Assembly (NCBI GenBank): GCA_021647315.1
Contig: JAKIUY010000007.1
Location: 19,651-83,650 of the forward strand
DNA: 64,000 nt
Source: Victivallaceae bacterium
GTDB taxonomy: Bacteria; Verrucomicrobiota; Lentisphaeria; Victivallales; Victivallaceae
Direction of reading: 5' to 3'
Shown: piece after piece, positions 36,703-45,197 of the stretch
How positions within the stretch are numbered: the first letter of the stretch is position 1
Layout: each line of letters starts with the position of its first letter
Notes under the pieces: model-generated
The model's input: only the letters and a program-made list of their open reading frames with translations
The model's database searches: none
What the model was told of the DNA's origin: nothing
Translations under genes and position numbers: made by a program

Positions 36703-37878
36703 ATGAACACATCTAATAATAGTTCAAATAAAACCAATAAATTTATTTCGCCCGGCAACATTGAAGCTAAATTACTCAGGAAACGTAATCTATATCTTGC
36801 CTTAATTCGTAAGCATCCCGGTATTTTTCGTCAGGAATGTGCTAAGCGCATGCAGATCAGCACCTTTAACAGCACAAGACTTGCGACCAGTTTACTGCAT
36901 GAAAAAATGATTATTGAGCAGGTACCAGATTTAACTGGCAAGATTCCGCGTGGACGCCCGACGTTACCACTATACATCAATCCTGAATATCAATACTTTG
37001 CCGGAATTGATTTTGAAGCTAACCGCTGGCGTTTTACTATTATTAATTTTTCCGGCAATATGATTTTTTCAACAATTATGCCATTCACTGAATGTGATAA
37101 CCGCAAAGCGTATATTGAACAGTTGTGCAATTTGCTAACCTCTGCCATTATGTCGTCGGGTGATTTATGGCATAACGTTGTGGCATTAGGCATTGCCGCT
37201 CCAGGCTTTCTCGATAAACAAAACGGTGTTATTCAAAATTATGAAATATTACCGCATTTTTTAGACATTCCATTATGTGATATTTATCATAAAATCAGCC
37301 TTAAACCAGTGTTTATTGTCAATAATGTAATTACTCTGGCGATTTACGATAACTGGAAACAGCCTGAGGTTGCAGAAGAAATTATCCTTTATGTAGCGAT
37401 TCGCTCAGGAATATCAGCTGTATTGAATATAAACGGAACTATCTATCATGGCAGTCAAGGTAACAGTGGTGAACTCGGCTTAACATTACTGCCATGCGGT
37501 CAGTTCCTGCAAGATATTGCCGGGTTAAAAGCATTGCAACAAACATTAACTGAAGCTGATGATAAATTTTGGCACGGACAAACAGATGTTGTCGAGCAAA
37601 CCTATCTAAATCATCAAACTCTGCTTGATGAAGTGCTCGATACTTTAGCTATAACTCTGGGCAGCAATGCCGCCATGCTGGCACCGGATAGAATAGTGAT
37701 CTATAGTGAACTATTTGCTGAAGAAAACATTCTCTGGCGTAAACTGAACAAAAAATTAAAAGTATTGCGCAAAAAACAGAACCTGCCAAAGATCGCCGTA
37801 GTTCGAGCATGTAACGCAGAACTGAATGAAGCAATTGGTGCAGCTCTGCTTGCTTTGGAGTCAATTTATAACGTATAA
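36703..37878 (+). CDS. ROK-family transcriptional regulator
   Basis: 391 residues from the ATG at 36703, with AGGAG 7-8 bp upstream. The N-terminal winged helix (NLYLALIRKHPGIFRQECAKRMQISTFNSTRLATSLL) is followed by a ROK sugar-kinase-like domain (VALGIAAPGFLDKQNG, FIVNNVITLAIYDNW, GNSGELGLTLLPCG). The usual ROK zinc-binding CxCGxxGCxE motif is absent. It is divergent from the NagB-like 2 operon and separated from it by an inverted-repeat operator, so it probably represses that operon until a sugar ligand appears. Confidence 0.85.
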   Translation: MNTSNNSSNKTNKFISPGNIEAKLLRKRNLYLALIRKHPGIFRQECAKRMQISTFNSTRLATSLLHEKMIIEQVPDLTGKIPRGRPTLPLYINPEYQYFAGIDFEANRWRFTIINFSGNMIFSTIMPFTECDNRKAYIEQLCNLLTSAIMSSGDLWHNVVALGIAAPGFLDKQNGVIQNYEILPHFLDIPLCDIYHKISLKPVFIVNNVITLAIYDNWKQPEVAEEIILYVAIRSGISAVLNINGTIYHGSQGNSGELGLTLLPCGQFLQDIAGLKALQQTLTEADDKFWHGQTDVVEQTYLNHQTLLDEVLDTLAITLGSNAAMLAPDRIVIYSELFAEENILWRKLNKKLKVLRKKQNLPKIAVVRACNAELNEAIGAALLALESIYNV

Positions 37879-38158
37879 ATCAGCAATTTGAATTTTAGAC
37901 GCCTAATGCTTTAAAAATAAATGCCTTATAAATTTATTGCAGTCATTTTCAATAAAGAGCGTGAAGAAATAGCAAAAGAGACCTTTTTTAGGTTCACCTG
38001 CATTTGATGTAAAACCGAGATGCTGATATGGGAACCACTCCGGCTGAAAGTTTAAGGAGGTATTACTTTATTGACATTTTAATGATTAGCAAAATCTAGT
38101 CATGTATCCTAATATGTTTATTTTATTTAAATAAAATCTATTTCCTTTTGTATTAGAC
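37879..38158. other. Intergenic region downstream of the ROK gene
   Basis: No gene seen. AAGGAGGT near 38056-38063 is not followed by a recognisable coding frame. Confidence 0.5.
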
Positions 38159-38187
38159 TTGACATTGCCATATTTATTGGATATAAT
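38159..38187 (+). promoter_or_regulatory. Perfect consensus sigma70 promoter
   Basis: TTGACA (38159-38164), 17 bp, TATAAT (38182-38187). It should drive strong expression of the SGNH-like gene at 38261 with a leader of about 65 nt. Confidence 0.85.
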
Positions 38188-38260
38188 ATACAATTATGTC
38201 TAGCAAAATGTATATTTTAAACTAATTAAATAAACAAGATAAATATTCAAGGAGAATATT

Positions 38261-39457
38261 ATGTCAACTTTCGGAGTAAGAGAAGTATTGGATGCTGCGG
38301 CATACCACGAAGCAGAAATTGATAAGGCATTGGATAGTGGAAATGCGTTTTTAACTTTTGACCCAGTTCTGGGTTATACGTTAAACAACTATACGTTCAG
38401 AGACGGAATGAGAAAAACGTTGTGTGAATACACCTTTGAGGAACATGGTAATCATCGTCAGGTTATGAACTATGCCGACACCCCGTGCCGGATCAATACC
38501 TATGGTGACAGCTATACACAGGGAGCACAGGTTAATAACGGAGAGACCTGGCAGGAGGTGTTGGCGGCACATTTTCGTGAGCCGATCCGCAATTTCGGGG
38601 TTGGCGGTTATGGGGTTTATCAAGCCTACCGCAAGGCGATACAGACCGAAGCAGATGAAACATTGTCTGCCGATCATATTATTCTGAATATCTGGGATGA
38701 TGATTACATGCGCAATATTGATGCTGCACGCTGGAACCGGGTCGGCTGGATGTGCCGTGATTTGCCACGGGGTAAAAAAGAGAGCTATCCGGTACATGGC
38801 TTCCCCTGGGCACACATTCGCTATGATCTCGACAAAGGTGAATTTGTTGAACTCGAAGGAATGTTAACTGAAGCTGAAGGTTTACGTAAACTGGTGGGTA
38901 AAGATGAATATTATGAAATATTCAAAGATGATCACGTAGTTCACCTTTATACGCTACGTGAAGGTGGCGAAGCACCGGTTGATTATCTTGAAAAGCTTGC
39001 CGAAGCCTTCGGGATTGAGGTTGATTTACGCAATCCTGAAACCAGAGCCGCAGATGCCCGTAAACTGCACTATGCTTACGGGATTAAATCTACAGAATAC
39101 CTGATGGACAAAATGCATAAATGGGCGGCTGAAAACAATAAAAAACTGATAATTATTCTCAGTTATGATGTCCCGACCGTGATGGAATACCTTGAACAAG
39201 GGACGCGTTTTGATCAGGCTTTTGTCGAATTTCTTGATAAAAGGAACTATCCATACATTGATTTCCTGCCGAAGACCAAAGCAGATTATCAGAGTTTTAA
39301 TCTTTCAATTGAAAAATATCTGGAACGTTTCTATATTGAACGTGCCGGTGCACAGGTGTTCGGTCATTATAATCCTTATGGTAATTTCTGGTTTGCGCAT
39401 GCCATGCGCGATGAACTGGTTGAATGGTTGTCGCCGAAGCCGCTTTCGCACCAGTAG
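38261..39457 (+). CDS. SGNH/GDSL-hydrolase-like protein
   Basis: 398 residues. Block I is NTYGDSYTQGAQVNNGETWQ with the catalytic serine, and NFGVGGYGVYQA holds the block II glycine. LNIWDDDYMRN is where the block III asparagine would lie, and HYNPYGNFWFAHAMRDEL near the C-terminus has the block V histidine but lacks the usual DxxH spacing. There is no signal peptide, so it may be cytosolic. It probably hydrolyses an ester or related bond; substrate unknown. It has a strong promoter and GGAG before the ATG. Confidence 0.75.
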   Translation: MSTFGVREVLDAAAYHEAEIDKALDSGNAFLTFDPVLGYTLNNYTFRDGMRKTLCEYTFEEHGNHRQVMNYADTPCRINTYGDSYTQGAQVNNGETWQEVLAAHFREPIRNFGVGGYGVYQAYRKAIQTEADETLSADHIILNIWDDDYMRNIDAARWNRVGWMCRDLPRGKKESYPVHGFPWAHIRYDLDKGEFVELEGMLTEAEGLRKLVGKDEYYEIFKDDHVVHLYTLREGGEAPVDYLEKLAEAFGIEVDLRNPETRAADARKLHYAYGIKSTEYLMDKMHKWAAENNKKLIIILSYDVPTVMEYLEQGTRFDQAFVEFLDKRNYPYIDFLPKTKADYQSFNLSIEKYLERFYIERAGAQVFGHYNPYGNFWFAHAMRDELVEWLSPKPLSHQ

Positions 39458-39849
39458 ATTGAACTAATAGAATCTGTATTTTAGACTTCGAGCGGGAAGA
39501 AGCTTAACTTTTTTCGTGATGATGATAATGCTGGACTGCTTTTTGTAAGTTATTGGCTACTAGAAGTAACCTGTAATTTACAAAGGGCAGAAACAGCGTT
39601 ATCAGGGTGCGTGAAAAGCTAAGATTTCAACCGTTTGAAGTATAGACAGGATGAACATGATAAAACAGGATAAAGTAAAAAAATCTTGTCAATCCTGTCT
39701 AAAATGTTCTGGTTTTGTCGAGCGAAGCGACACCTGAAAGAACTCGGTTATGGTCACTAGCCACAAAAGTAGTTTTTCGTGTAAAGTCAGGCTTAAAATA
39801 AAAATGTGCATAAAAACAGGAAAAGTAGTAATATGGAGCAAGTTTAAAA
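39458..39849. other. 392-bp intergenic region
   Basis: No gene seen. Contains the inverted repeat described at 39643-39701 and a GTCGAGCGAAGCGACAC palindrome near 39717-39733. Confidence 0.5.
39643..39701. repeat. Inverted repeat TAGACAGGAT ... ATCCTGTCTA
   Basis: Exact 10-bp arms 39 bp apart, with internal ACAGGATAAA and CTTGTCAATCCTG phrases. Text-like repeats of this form recur in several PVC genomes; only one copy is in this window. Confidence 0.7.
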
Positions 39850-40569
39850 ATGAAAAAAACTCTTGAAAAACTGAAAGCCGGAGAACATGTGACTATCGTT
39901 GCCCTGGGTGATTCAATTACCGAAGTAACATTTCACACCCGTGGCAGAATGAACTGGGTCGGCTTACTTGATGAAGCTATCTTTGAAGCATACGGCAATG
40001 GCGTCTGTACTTTGATTAATGCCGGCAAATGTGCCGCTAACTTTCCAACATCTTTTGACCGGCTCGAACGTGATGTCTTGAGATTTCAACCTGATCTGGT
40101 TATTCTTGCCCTGGGGATGAATGATGCCGGAACCGGCAAAGCCGGTCTGCACGCATTTAAAAATGATGTTAGTAAAGTCATTAATCAAATTCGTCAGAGT
40201 TGCGGCAGTGAAATTTTAATTCGCACTCCTAATCCGGTGGTTACTGTTAACGGGCTGCCATTACCAGAGGAACAACCAGCCGTCGGGCAAGCGGTGGAAA
40301 CGCAAAAACGTCCGTTGAAGATGTATGCGAACGCCCTGGTTGAGTTGGCCGAAGAACTTAATTGCAGTTGTGTTGACCACTATACTCTCTGGACAGAAAA
40401 AAAATTCTCCTTCAAGCATCCGGTGGCAAATCCCGGAGCACTTTGGTCGAGAATGAGCGATGCAATTCATCCCGGATATCTCGGTCATCTGGCATTTTTT
40501 AGAGAACTGGCTCCGTTATTCGAAGTCGCTAAATATTTCCCATGGGAGGAGGTAGATCATGAAAACTAG
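39850..40569 (+). CDS. SGNH/GDSL-family hydrolase
   Basis: 239 residues. Block I VALGDSITEVTFHTRGRMNW has the catalytic Ser; GMNDAG is block III; SDAIHPGYLGH near the C-terminus is block V with the Asp-His pair. No signal peptide. The last 11 bp overlap the carbamate kinase gene, so the two proteins are translationally coupled and may act in one pathway. A fragment of a related gene lies at 54806-54928, on the far side of the inserted element. Confidence 0.9.
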   Translation: MKKTLEKLKAGEHVTIVALGDSITEVTFHTRGRMNWVGLLDEAIFEAYGNGVCTLINAGKCAANFPTSFDRLERDVLRFQPDLVILALGMNDAGTGKAGLHAFKNDVSKVINQIRQSCGSEILIRTPNPVVTVNGLPLPEEQPAVGQAVETQKRPLKMYANALVELAEELNCSCVDHYTLWTEKKFSFKHPVANPGALWSRMSDAIHPGYLGHLAFFRELAPLFEVAKYFPWEEVDHEN

Positions 40570-41524
40570 AGTACAAAGCGGCTCCGTCGCACTGGTGGCA
40601 TTTGGCGGAAATGCCTTTACCATTGAAGGCGATAATTATACAATTGAAAATCAACGCGCCGCCGCTAATGCCATGTGTGAAAAATTACTGGCAATTATCG
40701 AAAAAGGCTATGACTTGGTCATTACGCACGGCAATGGACCGCAAGTCGGTAATCTGATGCTGCAGCGTGATTTAGCCAATGAGCAGGTGCCACCGATGCC
40801 ACTGGATGTACTGGTTGCACAAACCGAAGGCTCGCTGGGATATATCCTCCAGGATGAACTTTTGAATCATCTGCGCCGACATCGAACCGGTAAATATGTG
40901 GTTACCATGATTACCCAGGTAAAAGTAGACCGTGATGACCCGGCATTTCAGCATTTAACCAAACCGGTTGGACCATTCTACTCTAAAGCGGAGGCGGAAC
41001 AACTGATGCTTGATAATCCGGACTGGCAAATGGTAGAAGATGCCGGACGTGGCTACCGCAGGATTGTTCCCAGTCCTAAACCTAAACGGATTATTCAAAG
41101 TAATATGATCCGCTCTTTAGTCTACAGCGGTAATGTGGTCATTGCCGCTGGCGGTGGCGGTATTCCGATTATTAAAGATGAAAATAATCGTTATGTCGGT
41201 GTTGAAGCGGTTATTGATAAAGATTTAACCAGTGCCATGTTGGCAAATGACATCAAGGCCGATCTCCTGATTATTCTGACCGGAGTTGATAAGGTCTATC
41301 TCAATTTTGGCCAAAAGGATCAGGAAGGCTTGAGTAATCTGACCTACAGTCAGGCAAAACAGTATCTTAACGAAGATTATTTTCCGCCGGGCAGTATGGG
41401 GCCGAAAATTGAATCTGCCCTGCAGTATCTTGAAAATGGTGGACGCAGGGCAATTATTACTAACGCTGAGAATCTGGAAGCTGCTCTTGGCGGCAAAACT
41501 GGAACTCATTTAGTGTGGATGTGA
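40559..41524 (+). CDS. arcC: Carbamate kinase
   Basis: 321 residues. Transfers phosphate between carbamoyl phosphate and ADP, giving ATP and carbamate. Motifs: VAFGGNAF, THGNGPQVGNLMLQ, QTEGSLGYILQ, VIAAGGGGIPII, VIDKDLTSAMLA, LTGVDKVYLNFG, MGPKIESALQYL. A strong AGGAGGT lies before the ATG. No arginine deiminase or carbamoyltransferase gene is adjacent. Its last codons and stop form the left attachment site of the inserted element, and the reading frame is kept intact. Confidence 0.94.
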   Translation: MKTRVQSGSVALVAFGGNAFTIEGDNYTIENQRAAANAMCEKLLAIIEKGYDLVITHGNGPQVGNLMLQRDLANEQVPPMPLDVLVAQTEGSLGYILQDELLNHLRRHRTGKYVVTMITQVKVDRDDPAFQHLTKPVGPFYSKAEAEQLMLDNPDWQMVEDAGRGYRRIVPSPKPKRIIQSNMIRSLVYSGNVVIAAGGGGIPIIKDENNRYVGVEAVIDKDLTSAMLANDIKADLLIILTGVDKVYLNFGQKDQEGLSNLTYSQAKQYLNEDYFPPGSMGPKIESALQYLENGGRRAIITNAENLEAALGGKTGTHLVWM

Positions 41525-41525
41525 T
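41509..41525. repeat. attL: 17-bp direct repeat within arcC end
   Basis: TTTAGTGTGGATGTGAT, including the arcC stop codon TGA. Identical to 54787-54803. Confidence 0.88.
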
Positions 41526-41535
41526 CCCCCTCAAA
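41525..41535. repeat. Left inner inverted repeat of the element
   Basis: TCCCCCTCAAA, matched by TTTGAGGGGGA at 54767-54777. Probably core-type integrase binding sites. Confidence 0.7.
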
Positions 41536-41557
41536 ATAGTATAAAGTGTCAAGATTC

Positions 41558-41586
41558 TTGCCATCCTTTGTTTTATAGACTATATT
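41558..41586 (+). promoter_or_regulatory. Integrase promoter
   Basis: TTGCCA (41558-41563), 17 bp, TATATT (41581-41586), 33 bp before the integrase ATG. It overlaps TGTCAAGATTCTTGCCAT (41547-41564), whose relative TGTCAAGATTTGAGCCAT lies near the right end (54618), so integrase binding could regulate it. Confidence 0.55.
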
Positions 41587-41619
41587 AGAACATAAAGAAA
41601 ATTAAAGGACAAATTAAGC

Positions 41620-42864
41620 ATGAGCATAAAACTAAAAGATGGCATTTACTGTTTTGATTTTACCGCGAATGGTAAACGGTTCAGGGGGTCAACTCATACT
41701 GCAAATAAGAGAGAGGCTTTGAATTTTGAAAAGGAACATCTTGTTACTATCCGGCAACATAAAACCGTCAAGGATTTAATTAGATCGTCGAAAGAAAACT
41801 TGCTTGGTGATAGTGTTGAGTTAAAAAAGGGATTTGATGAATACCTTAAAATTCCCAAAAAGAAAACTGCATCTAAGCAGAAGGTCAACAGTTATCGGCA
41901 TTGCTGGAATGATTTTGTGGGGTTTATGACTGACTGTCATCAATCCATTAATCTAATGAATAGAGTCACACAAGCTCACGCTGAAGCTTACATCCAAGAA
42001 GTGCGAACAAATGGTCGCTTCCTTGACCGGCAGAAAAAAAAGCATGTGAAAAATCTGTCATCGGCAAGTTGCAATGATTATCTGCTCGTATGTAACATGG
42101 TGTTTGATAAACTCTACAACAAAGCGGAGTTGATTGAGAGTCCTTTTAAACATATTCCTAAACTGGAATTGAAAACTGTAGGCCGTGAAGCCTTTACAGC
42201 AGAAGAATTAAAACTAATAGGCGAAAAAAGTAAAGACACTTGGCTTTATCCGTTATTTCTCGCGGGGATCAGCACTGGCTTGCGTGAGGGTGATATTTGC
42301 AACCTGCTATGGTCTGAAGTTGATTTAACTACCGGATGGATCACAACTAATCAAAATAAGACTGGTACTGAAGTTAATATCCCGATACTACCCGGACTAA
42401 GAGATTACCTTGAAGATCAGGTTAAAGTAAATGAATACTGCTTTCCTCTGCTGGCTAAGCAGTATAAAAAGAATAATGCTACTATCGGCGCGGCTGTCAC
42501 AGAGTTTTTAGAATCGGTTGGCATTGAATCAACTATTAAAGTTGAGGGCAGGGATAGACGGGTGTCGGTAAAGGACGTTCATTCACTCCGGCATACCTTT
42601 GCTTATATGGCAGCAGTCAATAATATTCCTATGAACATAGTCCAGAGCATACTTGGACACTCTACCGCGACAATGACGGCCATGTACACTAACCACGCAA
42701 CACAACAGGCCAAAGAGCAAGCCGTTAAGCTATTGCCGGATATGTTTAATCCTGGAGCCGTCGTGGTTGAATCGGAAACGGACAAGATATTGGCTAAGGT
42801 TGAATCTATGACCGAAAAAACTTGGAAAGCTATTAGGCGGCAGATATTAAGAGACTATAAATAA
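41620..42864 (+). CDS. int: Tyrosine recombinase (phage-type integrase)
   Basis: 414 residues. An N-terminal arm-binding segment (residues about 1-60) and SAM-like domain precede the catalytic domain with GISTGLREGD (Arg222), HSLRHTFAYMA (His321, Arg324), ILGHST (His347) and Tyr356 in MYTNH. All residues of the R-H-R-H-Y set are present, so the enzyme looks active. It lies next to attL and points into the element. AAGGA precedes the ATG. Confidence 0.95.
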   Translation: MSIKLKDGIYCFDFTANGKRFRGSTHTANKREALNFEKEHLVTIRQHKTVKDLIRSSKENLLGDSVELKKGFDEYLKIPKKKTASKQKVNSYRHCWNDFVGFMTDCHQSINLMNRVTQAHAEAYIQEVRTNGRFLDRQKKKHVKNLSSASCNDYLLVCNMVFDKLYNKAELIESPFKHIPKLELKTVGREAFTAEELKLIGEKSKDTWLYPLFLAGISTGLREGDICNLLWSEVDLTTGWITTNQNKTGTEVNIPILPGLRDYLEDQVKVNEYCFPLLAKQYKKNNATIGAAVTEFLESVGIESTIKVEGRDRRVSVKDVHSLRHTFAYMAAVNNIPMNIVQSILGHSTATMTAMYTNHATQQAKEQAVKLLPDMFNPGAVVVESETDKILAKVESMTEKTWKAIRRQILRDYK

Positions 42865-42865
42865 A

Positions 42866-42891
42866 AAAGCTCTGCCACAAGGCAGAGCTTT
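42866..42891. terminator. Bidirectional terminator between int and the minus-strand operon
   Basis: AAAGCTCTGCC-acaa-GGCAGAGCTTT, a perfect 11-bp stem with A/T tracts on both sides, between convergent genes. Confidence 0.88.
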
Positions 42892-42918
42892 AGGAGTATA
42901 TTTTATTTTTTTTATCAG

Positions 42919-43287
42919 CTAAACTCTCAGAGGATAAATTACCGGTCGAGCAGTGTTATTTTGACTAGTTAGCGGATACATCTCTTTATCACTAAAACCA
43001 ATATTGGTTTGCAGTGTTGATGCTTCCGGTGAGGTTCCTTTGAAATTTTTAATTGATTCTTTTAACTGGTCAGCGGTGGCTTTATCTATTTTACCATCTG
43101 CTTCGTATTTATCTACTGCTTTTTCGGCGGCAATTTTGCCAGCGGTTTCGACAACCGGGGCAATCTTAGCCCAGGCAGCTTTGTAGACTTCTTTTCGTTG
43201 TTCAAACGTGGTGTTGCAACCGGTAATGAGCAGTCCAAACATACAGAACAGAAAAAACATTACAATTAAAGATATGAAAATTCTCAT
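42919..43287 (-). CDS. Element-encoded lipoprotein 1
   Basis: 122 residues from the ATG at 43287 (MRIFISLIVMFFLF), with AAGGAG 6 bp upstream. Signal peptide with lipobox GLLITGCN. The mature part has an alpha-helical stretch KEVYKAAWAKIAPVVETAGKIAAEKAVDKYEADGKI. It is the last gene of the late operon, next to the holin-like and phospholipase-like genes, a place where phages keep spanins or other lysis proteins. Function not established. Confidence 0.65.
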   Translation of the reverse strand: MRIFISLIVMFFLFCMFGLLITGCNTTFEQRKEVYKAAWAKIAPVVETAGKIAAEKAVDKYEADGKIDKATADQLKESIKNFKGTSPEASTLQTNIGFSDKEMYPLTSQNNTARPVIYPLRV

Positions 43288-43315
43288 ATCAACTCCTTTG
43301 CTGGGTTCCCAGCGG

Positions 43316-43567
43316 TTAGATGCCGACTCCATTCAGGAATGACAAAGTAAAACTTTTATTATCGGAGAACTCTACGCCCTCCATATTGCTCTCGAATTTA
43401 ACTGCACCGCGCCAGTTGCCATCCTCGCATTTTACAGCGTAGTCTTTTGTTGGCGGGTAATATTCTTTTGTCATTCTGGTTTGGCAACCGGCCAGGAAGA
43501 GAACGGACAAAACGGACAAAACGGACAAAACGGACACAACGGACACAACGGACTTGATTTTCTTCAT
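43316..43567 (-). CDS. Small lipoprotein with tandem-repeat signal peptide
   Basis: 83 residues. Signal peptide MKKIKSVVSVVSVLSVLSV... ends in the lipobox LFLAGC. The VLS repeats are encoded by a 9-bp tandem repeat. The mature part is short and contains YAVKCEDGNWRGAVKFES. It may be the outer-membrane partner of a spanin pair, but there is no proof. It lies 29 bp upstream of the other lipoprotein gene. Confidence 0.65.
   Translation of the reverse strand: MKKIKSVVSVVSVLSVLSVLSVLFLAGCQTRMTKEYYPPTKDYAVKCEDGNWRGAVKFESNMEGVEFSDNKSFTLSFLNGVGI
43505..43549. repeat. 9-bp in-frame tandem repeat inside a signal peptide
   Basis: Five copies of GGACAAAAC or GGACACAAC, encoding repeated Val-Leu-Ser. 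Copy-number change would lengthen or shorten the hydrophobic core by three residues without a frameshift. Confidence 0.9.
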
Positions 43568-43577
43568 GGTTATTTTC

Positions 43578-43781
43578 CTATTTTCTTAGGGTTGCTTTTA
43601 ATTCGGCAACATCTTTAACACAAGGGCATTTCTCACGTCGGGATTCGCAAACGGTATGAGTGACAGCGTGATTTGATATATCAGACAGCTCTTTGCGGAT
43701 TTGATCCAGCTTATTCCACAAAAAGCCGATGCCGCCGCCAAGCAGTGCCATCATCGCTAGATATTCGGGGGTTATTTGCAT
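43578..43781 (-). CDS. Small membrane protein, possible holin
   Basis: 67 residues. One hydrophobic segment near the N-terminus (YLAMMALLGGGIGFLW) followed by an amphipathic helix (NKLDQIRKELSDISNHAV) and a Cys-rich tail (CESRREKCPCVKDVAELKATLRK). Size and location next to tail-fibre and lipoprotein genes suggest a lysis function, but membrane topology alone is weak evidence. It ends 10 bp before the next gene. Confidence 0.5.
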   Translation of the reverse strand: MQITPEYLAMMALLGGGIGFLWNKLDQIRKELSDISNHAVTHTVCESRREKCPCVKDVAELKATLRK

Positions 43782-43784
43782 TTC

Positions 43785-44240
43785 TTAATCCTTATTTAAT
43801 ATTGTTTTGTTTTTCAGAAAATTAGCTCTGGCGAAATGACTTAAAGCGTAGTAATATTTTGATGCTCGCCGGTGGCGCAAGTCCTCGAAAAAACCACCCC
43901 GGCCAGTGATCCGTGTAGTTAGATTCTCAAAAAAACGAAAATCAGCTTGCCTTTTGTGATTAATTGCGTCAATCAATCGCGGAAATTCAGACGGTATTGT
44001 GTAATCGACATCGTGAACGTCAGAGCAATCAGTTATATTCATACCCCAGATAGTATTAGGGGTGAGTTTGTAAATCAGCCGGGATAGCCAGCCAGTACCC
44101 GGTGAACCCACGCCATTACAGTAGCTTTTGAATTTTACAGGGTTTCCTGTGAGTAATTGCCTTGCGGCATCAGACAAAATCAAACCGTCATATTTTTTTG
44201 GGTTTGCTTCTGCATTGACTATGCCGTAGTATTTTTTCAT
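43785..44240 (-). CDS. Phospholipase A2-like HD-motif protein
   Basis: 151 residues. YCNGVGSPGTG resembles a calcium-loop glycine pattern, DCSDVHDVDY resembles the CxxxHDxxY active-site helix of phospholipase A2-like proteins, and KRQADFRFFENL supplies a later acidic residue in a helix. The order and spacing suit a PLA2-like fold as found in some phage proteins. An alternative is a DUF1353-type protein. It lies between the adhesin gene and the holin-like gene. Confidence 0.5.
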   Translation of the reverse strand: MKKYYGIVNAEANPKKYDGLILSDAARQLLTGNPVKFKSYCNGVGSPGTGWLSRLIYKLTPNTIWGMNITDCSDVHDVDYTIPSEFPRLIDAINHKRQADFRFFENLTTRITGRGGFFEDLRHRRASKYYYALSHFARANFLKNKTILNKD

Positions 44241-44243
44241 GAT

Positions 44244-45185
44244 TTATTTCCAATAGGTTGGTATTGTTCCATAGTCAGACAGACCAGTACAGCCGGCGTA
44301 ACAAGCACTGCCGTTTGGTACACCTACGTCATAATCAGGCGAGACTAAAGTATAATTACTTGCCCCTGACGGATTAAGCCAGAGTGCTCCAGACGCTCCA
44401 GTCAAAGCAGTGCATCCGTTAAAACATGACACAAATGTAGTGACTTGATTATTATTATCAAACAACCCTGCTGGAATCGAGGCCAGAGAACCACTCCAAC
44501 CGAAGCAATAAGAAAAATCAGTAACGGCTGTGTTATTATCAAATAGACCAGCTGGAATAGAGGCCAGAGAGCCACAAGCCACAAAGCAAGTAGCAAATTT
44601 AGTAATAGCTGTGTTATTATCAAACAACCCAGCGGGAATCGAGGCCAGAGAACTACAATCCCCGAAGCAATGATCCATATTAGTAACGGCTGTGTTATTA
44701 TCAAACAACCCTACTGGAATAGAGGCCAGAGAACTATTCCAACCGAAGCAATAAGACAAATCAGTAATAGCACTGCCTGCTATTTGCCCATTAATGGTAG
44801 TTAAATTTGCGCACCCCCGGAAGCCACCAAATAAGTAAGTAAAAATAACACCAGATCCAAACGAAACAGATTTTATTTTTAGTTTATCGCCGAGATCATT
44901 AAAACTCCAGGCAGGGAGTATACCGGTAATCTTAACCGTATGATCACCGGCACTTGCATAGGCATGAGTAATATCAACATCATCAAAAGCGGTGATCGTG
45001 CTCGTCGAGCCGTCCCCCCAGTCAACAGTAGCGTTGTATGTATAACCTGAAACAAGGGGCAAGGTAATAGTTTCGGCGGCGACAGTCGTTGTCCAAACCG
45101 TTTCAAAAGCGGGTGACGGTATCTTGTTCATGATTGCCGCTATGCGGTTTTCCCGATGATTGTTAAAGCGTGTAAATACCGACAT
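44244..45185 (-). CDS. Leucine-rich-repeat / PKD-like tail adhesin
   Basis: 313 residues. Residues 1-20 (MSVFTRFNNHRENRIAAIMN) are nearly identical to the start of the next upstream gene product. Residues about 30-90 look like a PKD-like beta domain (TYNATVDWGDGSTSTIT...HTVKITG). Residues about 145-252 contain four 27-residue repeats of the type SLASIPAGLFDNNTAVT..CF, of the BspA/DUF285 leucine-rich class, followed by a short C-terminal cap. No signal peptide. Position and shared leader suggest a host-binding tail tip or fibre. Confidence 0.75.
   Translation of the reverse strand: MSVFTRFNNHRENRIAAIMNKIPSPAFETVWTTTVAAETITLPLVSGYTYNATVDWGDGSTSTITAFDDVDITHAYASAGDHTVKITGILPAWSFNDLGDKLKIKSVSFGSGVIFTYLFGGFRGCANLTTINGQIAGSAITDLSYCFGWNSSLASIPVGLFDNNTAVTNMDHCFGDCSSLASIPAGLFDNNTAITKFATCFVACGSLASIPAGLFDNNTAVTDFSYCFGWSGSLASIPAGLFDNNNQVTTFVSCFNGCTALTGASGALWLNPSGASNYTLVSPDYDVGVPNGSACYAGCTGLSDYGTIPTYWK
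44471..44794. repeat. 81-bp in-frame tandem repeats, four units
   Basis: Unit starts near 44471, 44552, 44633 and 44714. The copies are highly alike at DNA level, suggesting recent expansion. Confidence 0.85.
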
Positions 45186-45197
45186 TATATTACCTCG
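45126..45197. repeat. 72-bp cassette repeat, copy 1
   Basis: Covers the last codons (GAG GTA ATA TAA) of the GH26-like gene and the first 20 codons of the leucine-rich adhesin. Copy 2 at 46157-46228 differs at about three positions. Confidence 0.92.

Noticed and set aside
25384..37878. Galactosamine (aga-type) pathway as the explanation of the sugar island
   Set aside because: There are NagB-like and class II aldolase genes, but no deacetylase of the NagA type, no sugar kinase and no PTS; both NagB-like proteins have altered active sites. It remains a weaker alternative.
43505..43549. Regularly spaced repeats considered as a CRISPR array
   Set aside because: The unit is 9 bp, in direct contact and in frame within a signal peptide; no spacers.
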